This document shows positions 33,975 through 44,236 of a DNA stretch of 64,000 bases, one piece after another. The notes beneath the pieces are model-generated. The model saw only the letters and a list, made by a program, of their open reading frames with translations. It was not told where the DNA came from and ran no database searches. The stretch spans positions 3,490,431 to 3,554,430 of the forward strand of contig OY755047.1 in assembly GCA_963576565.1 (NCBI GenBank), read 5' to 3'. Both the position numbers and the translations under genes were made by a program. How positions within the stretch are numbered: the stretch's first letter is position 1; each line of letters begins with the position of its first letter. This DNA is from Aspidapion aeneum (lineage: Eukaryota > Arthropoda > Insecta > Coleoptera > Brentidae).

Positions 33975-35278
33975 TCTATTCGTCATTTTGGTTTTATTGG
34001 ATTTCCTAACCTAAAATTCGCTAAATGACTTTTTTTTGAATCTTAACTCGGGGTGTGGTTTTTTCATATCTATATGGCCGCAACATGCTGCATCTCGGTG
34101 CTTTTGTTGATAAACTGTATAGTTTTTGAAATATGAATTTTCAAAGTTTGGCCATTTTGGTCTTATGGGATTCCCTACCCTAAAATTCGCTAAATGAGGT
34201 TTTTTCGAATCTTAACTCAGAGTGTGGTTTTTCGCATCTATATCCCTCCACTATATTGCAACTCGGTGCTTTTGTTGATAAAGTGTATAGTTTTTGAAAT
34301 ATGAATTTTCAAAATGTTGCCATTTTGGTCTTATGGGATTCACTACCCTAAAATTCGCTAAATGACGTTTTTTCGAATCTTAACTCAGGGTGTGGTTTTT
34401 TCTCATTTATACGGCTCCACTATGATGCAACTCGGTGCTTTTGTTGATGAACTGTATAGTTTTTGAAATATGAATTTTCAAAGTTTCGCCATTTTGGTCT
34501 TATGGGATTCCCTACCCTAAAATTCGCTAAATGACGTTTTTTCGAATCTTAACTCAGGGTGTAGTTTTTTCGCATCTATATGGGTCCACTATATTGCAAC
34601 TCGGTGCTTTTTTTGATAAACTGTATAGTTTTTGAAATATGAATTTTCAAAGTTTTGCCATTTTGGTCTTATGGGATTCCCTACCCTAAAATTCGCTAAA
34701 TGACGTTTTTTCGAACCTTAACTCAGGGTGTTGTTTTTTCGCATCTATATGGCTCCACTATATTGCAACTTGGTGCTTTTGTTGATAAACTGTATAGTTT
34801 TTTAAATATGAATTTTCAAAGTTTGGCCATTTTGGTCTTATGGGATTCCCTACTCTAAAATTCGCTAAATGACGTTTTTTCGAATCTTAACTCAGGGTGT
34901 GCTTTTTTCGCATCTATATGGCTCCACTATATTGCAACTCGGTGCTTTTGTTGATAAACTGTATAGTTTTTGAAATATGAATTTTCAAAGTTTGGCCATT
35001 GGTCTTATGGGATTCCCTACCCTAAAATTCGCTAAATAACTTTTTTCCGAATCTTAACTTAGGGTGTGGTTTTTTAGCATCTCTATGGCCCCACCATACT
35101 GCAACTCGGTGCTTTTGTTGATAAACTGTATAGTTTTTAAAATATGAATTTACAAAGTTTGGCCATTTTGGTCTTATGGGATTCCCTACCCTAAAATTCG
35201 CTAAATGACGTTTTTCGGAATCCTAACTTAGGATGTGTTATTTAAAATTTTTTTGGCCCCACCATACTCAAGGGCAGA
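33975..35278 (+). repeat. 168-bp satellite array, about 7.7 copies
   Basis: Tandem units with CAACTCGGTGCTTTTGTTGA, CTGTATAGTTTTTGAAATAT, GGCCATTTTGGTCTTATGGG, CCCTACCCTAAAATTCGCTA and CGAATCTTAACTCAGGGTGT. CTCGGTG lies at 34094, 34262, 34431, 34600, 34769, 34938 and 35105, giving periods of 167-169 bp. Similarity between units is high in the centre of the array and lower at both edges. The period is near nucleosomal length. An inverted piece of the same satellite borders the minisatellite at 20235. Confidence 0.97.
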
Positions 35279-35433
35279 TCTAGGAACTTTATTTGGGAAG
35301 GGGGAAATATCATAATAAATATTGCATAAACGTAATTTGCATAGTGACCAGGAGATGTATTCTGTGTCAAAACTGTCTGTCAGATTTGGGGGGAGAAATT
35401 TCCCCTTTTTCCTCTCTCGCAGATCCGCGCCTG
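35279..35433. mobile_element. MITE, family E copy 2, at the end of the satellite
   Basis: CAAGGGCAGATCTAGG on the left and CAGATCCGCGCCTG on the right are inverted ends. The interior GGAAATATCATAATAAATAT and GAAATTTCCCC match the copy at 26945. It cuts the satellite in mid-unit (after ACCATACT). No matching duplication on the right, so flanking DNA was probably deleted. Confidence 0.6.
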
Positions 35434-36050
35434 CTGGAAGTACTGTAAAATTTTGATAATCTATTTTTTGGAATTTCGTAACTTCTTTAATACTTTATTA
35501 CTTCCATGAAACTTGGAGGGGTTGTTAGCTCTATAAAGATCTACGACTGTGCAAAGTTTGAGTTTCTAAGCTCATTCCGAAGTAGAATTTTAGATAGGTC
35601 AAATATGGGCTCAAATGTTTCAAGAAAAGATGGTACAGCAGTTAACGTGAACTTGACGGGGCACTGCCGTGTCTCCAGATTTTTGAAGGTGGCGTCAAAC
35701 ATCGGTTTAGCCCGCGGCACAAAAATCTCTCCGTTCGGCCCTGGGTCCTACTATACCAAAAATTCGCCAAATGGAATGTAATGGAAAGAACGGAATGGAG
35801 AACGGAATGAAAGAGGACAAGTTGGAAACATATGTGAAACAATTTGTCCTAGATGACGCCTGTATGCAACGAAAACCGCATTTTAACCACGTTCTAACAG
35901 GGACTTTAATGCGAAAACCCTCCGCAAATTCGCAAAGCGACCAAAGGATGTATTTCTACCAGATTAGATATCTAAAATTGAAATCTAGACGAAATTTTTT
36001 TTGTTTTGATACCCCCAAAAATATACGAAATTTTCATTAAATATTTTTTC
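35434..36050. other. Unassigned sequence
   Basis: No gene or repeat that I can name. Short GGAATG-type simple repeats around 35770-35815. Confidence 0.45.
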
Positions 36051-36051
36051 A

Positions 36052-36905
36052 CTATTACTATTACTATTATGTCGGTTCAGAACGTTCTTCCACGTCGTCC
36101 GACGCTTATTCTCCACCTCCTTCGATCCTGACAATGATATTCTGTCAGATTTTTTTGACTCATTGATCTTTGGATTCACTGTTGCCATTCTAGTTTAGGA
36201 CGCCCTCTTTTTTTGCGCCCTATTGGTTGCCATTCTAAGACCTGCTTTGGTAATCTTTCGTCGTTCATCCGTTGTACATGGCCGTACCATATCAGTTGCC
36301 TTTTAGTGATGTCATCCGTTATGCTTCCCTCGATTCCCATTCTTTCTTTTTATGATCTCATTTCTTATGTGATCTGTTCTAGATATTCTCATTGATCTTC
36401 TTATTGCATCCATTTCGACACTTTCCATTTTTGTTTTGTATTTTTCTGTTACGCAGCAAGTCTCTATTCCATACAACAGCGTGCTTTTCACCATTGTTTC
36501 ATATATGTTAAATTTTACATTTTCTTATCTCTCTGCTCCATAAAATACTGTTAAGACATCCAAACACCTTTTTTACTTTAACTATTATTTTTTCCAGTTC
36601 TTTACAGTCTGTTCCTGTCTTATCACCCAAGTATACATACTAATTGCATGGAGATATTGTTTGTCCATTGTCTAGTTCTAACTCACTGGATTCATTTCCA
36701 ATACATAAGTACTGTGTCTTGTCCACGTTCACTGTTAATCCCCACTTTTGGTATTCTTCCGTTAATTTTCTCATCATATACTCCATGTCTTCTTTATCAT
36801 TAGCTACAATTACTTGGTCGTCAGCAAACTGTAGTGTGTATATAGTAAATCGGTCGTTGAGTTGTATTCCCATGCCGTACACTTTACGTTTCCAGTTTTT
36901 TGATA
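36052..36905 (-). pseudogene. RTE/BovB-like retrotransposon copy, reverse orientation
   Basis: Same family as 3880 and 18277. On the minus strand it runs from GMGIQLNDRFTIYTLQFADD (about 36780-36882) through YLCIGNESSELELDNGQ and STLLYGIETCCVTEKYKTK to a 3' tail of ATAGTAGTAATAG at 36052-36070. The 5' side stops abruptly at 36905 in the codons for LKNWK. Frameshifts break the C-terminal region. Confidence 0.87.
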
Positions 36906-37690
36906 CCCCGGTTCAATAGCGGAGAATCCACTTGCTAGAAGTATTTTATATTACATTTTGACAAATGGTCAATTCCCCCTATTTCAACTCCGCTCAAAAC
37001 CTCCAGAGACCCCCCCAGACCCCCCAAAAATCTGAAACTTAGAAGTTTTTACAAATTTTCTTAAAAACGAAGCTTCTAAGAGAAAAATTTATCATATACT
37101 TTGTTGTAGACAAGACAATTTGTTTTTAACAAAGTATAATTCAATAAAGTTGGACTGATACCAACTTTCCAGGGGCGTCCGTTAATTGAAGTAATTTTAA
37201 AAAATTGATAACATACCCATGTATTTCCCAAGATCTATTCGATTTTTTAAAAAATCTAAACATGTGTTATATTTTATTATAGTCAATAAAATAACGATGT
37301 TGAAGATGATCGGATTGGTTTCATAATTAAAATTTTAGGGGCATCCAAAAATTAAATGAGTTTTAAAAAAATAGAAAATTAACCATTTTTATTATATGTT
37401 TTATCTAATTTTCTCAGGAACTAAGCTTAATATAAAAAAATATAGAGTATACTTTATTACAGACAGTAAAATTTTCTTTTTAACAGTATGAAACTCGGTG
37501 AGATTTGACTTATAACAAACTCTCCAGCGACGTCCGTAAATGGAGGTGATTTAAAAAAATTATTTAAAAAAATGAGTTTTATTCAACTTTCTTAATAACC
37601 AAGCTCTATCAAAAAATGTGTTTTTTACTTCGTCATATGCCATAAAATTTCCTTTAAAACGATATACAACACAGTAGAAGTTTAGTATGT
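36906..37690. repeat. Three diverged modules related to the palindromic element
   Basis: Each of three consecutive modules (about 37085-37215, 37260-37375, 37440-37565) pairs a 'GACA.TAAAATT' block with a CC(A/T)GGGGCGTCCGTAAATTGA-like block followed by an A-rich stretch. The second block recurs in the large palindromic elements at 40050, 40640 and 59920. Period about 180 bp. Confidence 0.5.
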
Positions 37691-37696
37691 ATAAAA

Positions 37697-39112
37697 TTAA
37701 GGACAGTGTTAGAGCTAGTAAACTAATATCAATCATACATAAATAAAAGCGATAAAAAACTATAGAAAGGGTCAAAATCTAAAATTAAAATTGGAAATTG
37801 ACTTTCAAAAGAATTCCTGGTTACGAATGGCTTAACACAGGGATGTTGTATCTGTCCAACACTTTTTAAAATATATATCGCAGTAGCTCTAAAAACCTGG
37901 AAACGTAAAATACACGGCATGGGAATACAACTTAACGACCGATTTGCCATATACACACTACAGTTTGCTGACGACCAGGTAATTGTAGCAAATGATAAAG
38001 AAGACATGGAATATATGATGAAAAAGTTAACGGAAAATTACTAAAAGTGGGGGTTAACATTGAACGTGGACAAGACACAGTACTTATGTATTTGAAATGA
38101 ATCAAGAGAACTAGACAATGGACAAACAATATATCCATGCAAGGGGTATGTATACTTGGGCGTCACATTTGATAAGACAGGCAGAGACTGTAAAGAACTT
38201 GGAAAAAGAATAGTAAAAGCAAAAAAGGTTATTGGATGTCTTAACAGTATTTTATGGAGCAGAGTGGTAAAAAAGAATGTAAAATTTAATGTATTGTTAC
38301 AAATTTAAGTTATTTAAATTTTATAATTGGAATTTATTTAGGTTTAGTGTAGTATTAGGTTGATTTATCTTAAGGTTGTATTCTTAGTCTAGGTTTTAGT
38401 TGCGTTATCTGTGACTTGCGGTCCAAATAATACGAGAACTTTCCGGACGTCGAAGGCTGCCGGAAAGTTCGAGAGAGATGGACGATCCTATATATAGGGC
38501 CGGGGTCGTGCACCAGTCGGTCAGTCACAGACAACGTACTGTAGTGGTCGTGAGATGTTAACACGAAGTTAATAGACCGATTATAGTAGTGAATTATTAG
38601 CAAGTTATTCGTAAGTTTAAGTGCGTGTTTTTTTGTACATAATTTGTCGAAATAAATTGACGTATCGTTTTCAACAATTGCGAGTTTTAATTTGTCGTTG
38701 TGAACCCGTAACAGTATATATATAACAATGGTGAAAAGCACGCTGTTGTATCACAACAGAAAAATACAAAACTAAAATGGAAAGTGTCGAAATGGATGCA
38801 ATAAGAATATTTAGAAGAGATCATATAAGAAATGAGATCATAAAAGAAAGAATGGGAATTGAGGGAAGCATAACGGATGACATCACTAAAAGACAACTGA
38901 TACAACCATGTACAATGGATGAACGACGAAAGATTACCAAAGCAGGTCCTAGAATGGCAACCAATAGAGCGCAGAAAAAGAGGGCGTCCTAAACTAGAAT
39001 GGCAACAGTCAATGAGTAAAAAAAAACCTGACAGGAGATGATTTTCTGGATCGAAGGAGGTGGAGAATAGGCGCCTGACATCGTTGAAAAACGTTCTAAA
39101 CCGACATAGTAG
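37697..39112 (+). pseudogene. RTE/BovB-like retrotransposon copy with nested solo LTR
   Basis: Same family as 3880. It keeps CCICPTLFKIYIAVAL-like, LQFADDQVIVAN and GVTFDKTG sequence but has several stops and frameshifts, so it is older than the copies at 3880 and 18277. The 3' part (38714-39112) follows a solo LTR and ends in CGACATAGTAGTAG. The 5' end is truncated near 37697. Confidence 0.86.
38295..38713 (+). mobile_element. Solo LTR (Ty3/gypsy-like)
   Basis: 419 bp bounded by TGTTACAAAT and ACCCGTAACA, with the canonical TG...CA ends in a short inverted repeat (TGTTAC/GTAACA). It is flanked by the 4-bp duplication GTAT (38291-38294 and 38714-38717). Inside are a TATA box CTATATATAGGG (about 38487) and an AATAAA signal (38651-38656), in LTR order. 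The target is a TA-rich point of the RTE copy (ACATATATGAAAC in the copy at 4570). A 4-bp duplication fits Ty3/gypsy elements. Confidence 0.93.
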
Positions 39113-39451
39113 TAGTGTTTAATTTTATTTTTAACATACAAATTTTTTATATTTTTCCAAATATCTTATGTTGAGTTATCTTTGGTTCCAGAATAACGGT
39201 ATGCGTCTCCACTGCAGTATCCAAGCCATTAATCTTAGTCACATGTCATAACTTTAGTTTCTGGACCTCACGACTGAGCTTGATTGCTCGATCCGGTGCC
39301 ATGTGACAAACAATTCCTCGATTTCTCCGTTTATGGATGGAGGAAGCTATCATTAAGCTGCATCTGACAGCCGAAACCTGTGCTAAATTAAAATCGCTGG
39401 GTTTTTTCGTAGGTTTAATCGAAAAAACTCGAATTGAAAGCAGTGGCAGCG
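39113..39451. other. Unassigned sequence
   Basis: Nothing recognised. A CAGTGGCAGCG phrase precedes the next MITE. Confidence 0.4.
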
Positions 39452-39639
39452 CAAACGCGGATTTGAGGGAGGTAACGTGGTAATTACCCCCACCTAGAAA
39501 ATAAATATGCACTTTTTTTCCTAATAATTAAAGGAAAACCAGGAGAATTACCCCCCTCTAGAAAAAAAAATGCATTACAAATAAGTTTTTCGTGGACTAT
39601 TACCCCTCCCTAAAATTTGACCCAGAGTCGCGCTTGTGT
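39452..39639. mobile_element. MITE, family D copy 1
   Basis: Starts CAAACGCGGATTTGAGGG and ends GAGTCGCGCTTG; the interior (GGTAATTACCCCC, AAAACCAG.AGAATTACCCC, GGACTATTACCCC) matches the copy at 60144. No exact duplication is visible. Confidence 0.75.
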
Positions 39640-39676
39640 AAGAGAAGGGGCTATACAGCATGTTTAAATACTATAT

Positions 39677-41345
39677 AGTCCAGTCATTATAGAATTTGAG
39701 TTTTACGAACCCTGAAGTATTAGCAGTACACCCGTTTCCTATGTATTTCCATAGTATATGCAAAATAAACTGAAATTATTCAGTTTTATGTCATTTTCTC
39801 AAAAGGTAAGCATTTTACAGAAAGTGTGTTATTAACTTTATTGTAGAAAATTAAATTATCTTCTAAAAGATGTATGACCTTAGTGGGCTAAGACCACAGT
39901 TAGCACTGAATTGGCATCCATATAGTGAGGGTATTATTTTAAAAATCATGTTTGTTTAGGTTTTATTCAGTTTTAAAAAAACTAAGCATTTTAGGGAAAA
40001 AAGAGAAAAACCGCGTATCAGCAAGTTGTCTTAAAGCTATTAATGACACTCCAGGGGCGTCCGCATATTGAGATAATTTTTTCTTTGAATTTTTTTTTTA
40101 ATTTTTTATTTGTTTTATATAATTTTCTTAAAAACTAAGCTTTCTGAAAATCTTATTTTACTCTATTTTGTTAAAAATAAAATTATCTTTAAAATGATAT
40201 GTATGTAGTGGGTTTTTGTTAACGGGGAACACTCAAAGAATATACACAAGTTTAGTCAATTTTTTAGTTTTTGGACGCCATTTGTTTATTAATTGCCTGA
40301 GAATTGTAACTATTCCCATGGTTTGAAAGTAAAATTGATTGTCTATAACACAGAGTCAAAGGTTTTTCCCGGTCAGGCTTGGTTTAAAAAAAAATTGGTT
40401 AATTACATGATAACAATACTTTTTTTGTGATTAAAAAAATCACTAAGCATGCGTATATTCCTTGAGTGTTCCGCGTTAACAAAAACCCACTAGATACATA
40501 TCGTTTTAAAGATAATTTCATTCTCAAAATTATAGAGTTAAACAATATTTTTTAAATAGCTTAATTTTTAAGAAAACTTATTAAATAAAACAAATAAAAA
40601 TTTTTTAAAAAATTATTTAAAAAAATAACCTTAATATGCGGACGCCCCTGGAGTGTCAATAGTAGCGGTAAAACAACCTTGTTACACGCCGGTTGAAGGA
40701 ACATTTCCTTTAAAAAAGGGGTTTTAACATTTTCGCTAACATGCTTAGTTTTTTTTAAAAATGAATAAAACCTAAAAATTTCGTGTCTTAAAAACTAACC
40801 CCAATTTATGGATACCAATTAAGTGCTAACCGTGGACTTCGATGATACATCGTTTAAAAGATAATTTAATTTTCCATAATAAAATTGATTACATACTCTC
40901 TGTAAAATGCTTACCTTTTGAGAAAATGACATAAAACGGAAAAATTTCGGTTTCATTTGCATATACTATGGAAATACATCGGAAACGGGTATACTGCTAA
41001 CACATCAGGGTTTGTATCTTAGCAAGGGAACTACCCAGAGAACCCGGTGATATCTTATTTTCTAGACTATTGGTTGGTCTTTATTTTATATTATTACAGA
41101 TTTTCTCAAAAAGAAGCAATTTCGAAGTTAAAGGCAACTAAATAAAAAATTTGGTTAAAATCCAAAATGGCAGCTAAATATTTAGCGAAAACCATTCGAC
41201 TGACAAAAAACCTTTCGCCCCCCCCCCATGGTCGAAAATTCAAATTGATTTTTAACACTCCAAAGTGAACAAAATATGTCAAACTCGCGACTACACCACC
41301 TTTTGTAAGTATTTTTTTCGCTCTAATGACTGACCTACAAACAAA
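39677..41345. mobile_element. Large palindromic (long-TIR) element, copy 1
   Basis: About 1.67 kb. Starts AGTCCAGTCATTATAGAA and ends CTCTAATGACTGACCT. Inverted pairs are GCAGTACACCCGTTTCCTAT (39725) with GGAAACGGGTATACTGCTAA (40980), ACTCCAGGGGCGTCCGCATA (40047) with TATGCGGACGCCCCTGGAGT (40637), and GTTAACGGGGAACACTC with the GAGTGTTCCGCGTTAAC block (40215/40465). No transposase. The left arm is shorter than the right. Related copies are 59410-60988 and 63453 to the window end. Confidence 0.85.
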
Positions 41346-41929
41346 ATCTAGACTTTTAGATCTGGAACTTTAGAACCTACGACTTTAGACCCTTTAGTAA
41401 TAATAAAATACTGATGTAATATTTTAAATTGTTTAAGGAACGCAAAGGTCAAGCGTGATACTCATTTTACTTTTGGAGGTAGCTATTTAAAATATTAAAC
41501 ACAAAGAGAAGTACAACTCAACCTGTTTCTATAGAAAGTTGGATTAAAAAAACACTTTGCCGAAAAAAGAAAATTAAATTCTGAAGCTGTAGCTGTATAA
41601 AGCTGGAAATCTTGTAGCCTCACGAAAAGCTGAAAACCGCCACTTGTAGCTTTTTCAAGAAATAAATCTGGACATCCTTGAATCCTGAAAGCTTGAAAAC
41701 ACGTTCTTTCCTAGGAAAACTGTCTGACAGAATCTGTAGTAAAAATGTCCTATCTTAGATTTTCAATAACTATTCCATTAAGAACTTACATAAATTCAGT
41801 AAAATCAGCAAAATCAGGTAGGTAGTAGGTTTAGGATGATGCAAAATATTTAAAATAAAATCAGAACCGAATGTAAACAAAAACAATACGCGGGTAAACG
41901 GACACTGTTTTAATAATGTACGCATGTGC
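41346..41929. other. Unassigned sequence
   Basis: AT-rich with phrases GACTTTAGA and CTGGAACTTTAG; no supported feature. Confidence 0.45.
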
Positions 41930-42365
41930 AACACCTGATTGTTTGCCCCGCTAAAGCATGCGACGTTGTCATGACAACCAACGGACGCCTTCACCCCGCG
42001 GCATATCGAGAAGACACCAAGCGAACGAAAAACAAAAATCGCTTTAACAATGCTTCTCTGTACGCTGGGCGCATTCTGTGCACTGTATGATTCCGTAGTC
42101 ATATGTTTTGTTGCCTGCTAATTGCAAAATATAGAAAGAGAGGACGACATGCCGCTATAGAATTCGACAGTACAGAGTCCGCGGCGGGGAACGCCCACGG
42201 TCATTTATCGGTTAATAAGTAATAAGGTAACCAACCGCTCGATCGGTTTTGCTGATGAGGAGCGGCGTGGCCCCGATTTAAAAGTTTTTGTCCTGCCTTA
42301 GACTCTGGGATTATTATATTTATTCTGGAAGAAAGAGGTGAAGCAGCGCTTCACCTGCGTCTATG
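41930..42365 (+). repeat. Dispersed repeat R, copy 3
   Basis: Homologous to 10840-11310 (same orientation) and 5565-5935 (inverse). It ends with AGGTGAAGCAGCGCTTCACC, a self-complementary 18-mer core that may mark an element end. Confidence 0.72.
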
Positions 42366-42370
42366 GGCAG

Positions 42371-42800
42371 TGGAGAGTTAAGATATAGCATAAACAATAA
42401 AGGGCAATCAATAATATTTTTCTGAATTGTTTTTTCGGTGAAACCTCTTTTAGTTTTTATTTTACAATTTTTTTACATATATTGGCTAATTCTCCTGGAC
42501 TATTACGGGGAGTGGAGAGTTAAGATATATTATAAAAAATAAAGGGCAGTCAATATTATTTTTCTGAATTGTATTTTCGGTGAAACCCCTTTTAGTTTTT
42601 ATTTTGCAATTTTTTAACATTTATTGGTTAATTCTCCCGGACTTCTACGGGGAGTGGAGAGCTATGATATAGCATAAACAATAAAGGTCAGTCAATATTA
42701 TTTTTCTGAATTGTATTTTCCGTGAAACCTCTTTTAGTTTTTATTTTGCAAGTTTTTTACATTTATTGGCTGATTCTCCCGGATTACTACGGCAAGTGGA
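42371..42800. repeat. 142-bp tandem repeat, three copies
   Basis: TGGAGAG starts at 42371, 42513 and 42655, with the remnant TGGA at 42797: an exact 142-bp period. Units contain AAAGGGCAGTCAATATTATT, TTTTCGGTGAAACC and TTGGTTAATTCTCCCGGACT. The array follows repeat R directly and ends 33 bp before a hAT element. Confidence 0.95.
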
Positions 42801-43348
42801 AAACTATTATAACATTGAAGGAATATTTAATGCAGGGGCGGCTCGTCCATAGGAGCGCTGGTGCGCGCGCACCCCCAGCAAAAATAAGAAAAAAAATAAA
42901 TACAAACTATTATTAAATAATTACTGTTGTTTTTTATTTATTTTTTAATGATCCCGATCCCGCTAGTGGCATCTATCGGCCATTAACGGAGTTGACGCTT
43001 GCTGCCGCATACGGTGGCCTTCGATCGCCTCGCTTGAATCTAGAGATATGAGAGGGCGGACTTGAATCTGGAGGTGCGCGTGGATTCGGCGTTCCTCTTT
43101 AATCCAATTTTTGCCACGCAATTGGATCGGAAATGCTCGAGATATCGGCCGAGAAAAGGGCGGGCTGGTGCGCTAAATCAATACACACTTGCATCGTTTT
43201 TTATATAGTTCTCAGCTGATTAGTGTTTATATTATCGTTAGTATGCGTGTATTGGGCGTAATTAAAATTTATTTACGCAGTTTTTAAGTGAATTTTATGC
43301 TGTTTTCAGCTTCTTGTTTGTAATTTTTGGGTTAATTATTATCTACAA

Positions 43349-43640
43349 GTGTCGAATATGTCTGAGGCAGTTATAAGTTCGGGTTCGGGTAATCCTGGAA
43401 GTAATTCAAGACTTAATTCTGTTCAAAACATTATAGCAAGCTTTTCCTCCTTTAATTTAAATCAAAAAATTGAAATTAAAAGATTAGGAAGGCCGACTCC
43501 AGAACTAGAATTATCGCAAACTTGCTCCAAAAGAAAAGAAGGTAGGAATTTTAAAAGATATTTACCAAAAAAACAACTGGATTTGTGGATGTGATGTTAC
43601 AAACTCGTTATTATTATTATTTAAGGACTAGGAAACTAAA
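43349..43640 (+). pseudogene. N-terminal piece of a hAT transposase
   Basis: About 80 codons open from ATG 43349, low-complexity serine/asparagine at first, then KRLGRPTPELELSQTCSKRK. The frame then shifts by one to give the zinc-finger beginning WICGCDVTNS (compare WICGCDLTNL at 31130). Cysteines of the finger beyond this and the DDE/RNase-H region are absent. Confidence 0.7.
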
Positions 43641-44018
43641 CAAAAAGCAGGACTAACAAAAAGGTGCGTAATATCAATTTAACATTAATTTTCAGCCGAT
43701 GACCGGATAACATTGAATCAATGTATACGAACATTACAATATGAAATGGTATTTGAATCAAAAGCTAAGATAAAACGGTTTTGTACATTGAATTAATGTT
43801 ATCCATCGTTGGCTAAAAACTAATATGTAAGTATACTGTAGGTTATTTTTTTAGTGTAGGCATATTTTTATTGATTGGAGACCTGCTTTTTTTTACTTTG
43901 ACAATCTTATTACCTAGTGGGCACCATAAATTCTTTTATTTGGCTACAAATAAATATGCAAATTTTTTTAACTTTATTTATTTTAAATTTATTTCGACTC
44001 ACTTATTATAGCGCACAC

Positions 44019-44191
44019 CAGTGGCGTATATAAAAAAAGTTTCGGGGTGGGCCCGAGGCAGTTTGGGGGGGGGGGCCCGAGACCCCATGAGGCCGTATTT
44101 TATGTTTGTATTTAGGAAATATGTGGAAAATATCTAAAAAAATCTTGGCTTCGGGGGGGGGGGGGCAGGCCCCCCCTTATATACGCCACTG
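44019..44191. mobile_element. hAT-type MITE, family B copy 2, nested in a hAT element
   Basis: Ends CAGTGGCGTATATA and TATATACGCCACTG with exact 8-bp duplication GCGCACAC (44011-44018 and 44192-44199). Subterminal G-runs and ATGTGGAAAATATCTAAAA shared with 24813 and 54877. Confidence 0.94.
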
Positions 44192-44236
44192 GCGCACACC
44201 CATTCTTATACTTCACGAGCCGCCACTGATTTAATG

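Larger units (their letters stand above)
42833..44228 (+). mobile_element. hAT element with transposase N-terminus, internally deleted
   Basis: 1396 bp. Ends CAGGGGCGGCTCGTCC and TTCACGAGCCGCCACTG; exact 8-bp duplication ATTTAATG (42825-42832 and 44229-44236). A frame from ATG at 43349 reads MSEAVISSGSGNPGS... with a serine-rich start, and after a frameshift near 43575 continues as NNWICGCDVTNSLLL. This is the start of a TTF-type zinc finger, after which the coding part is lost. A family B MITE is nested near the right end (44019-44191). Confidence 0.93.
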
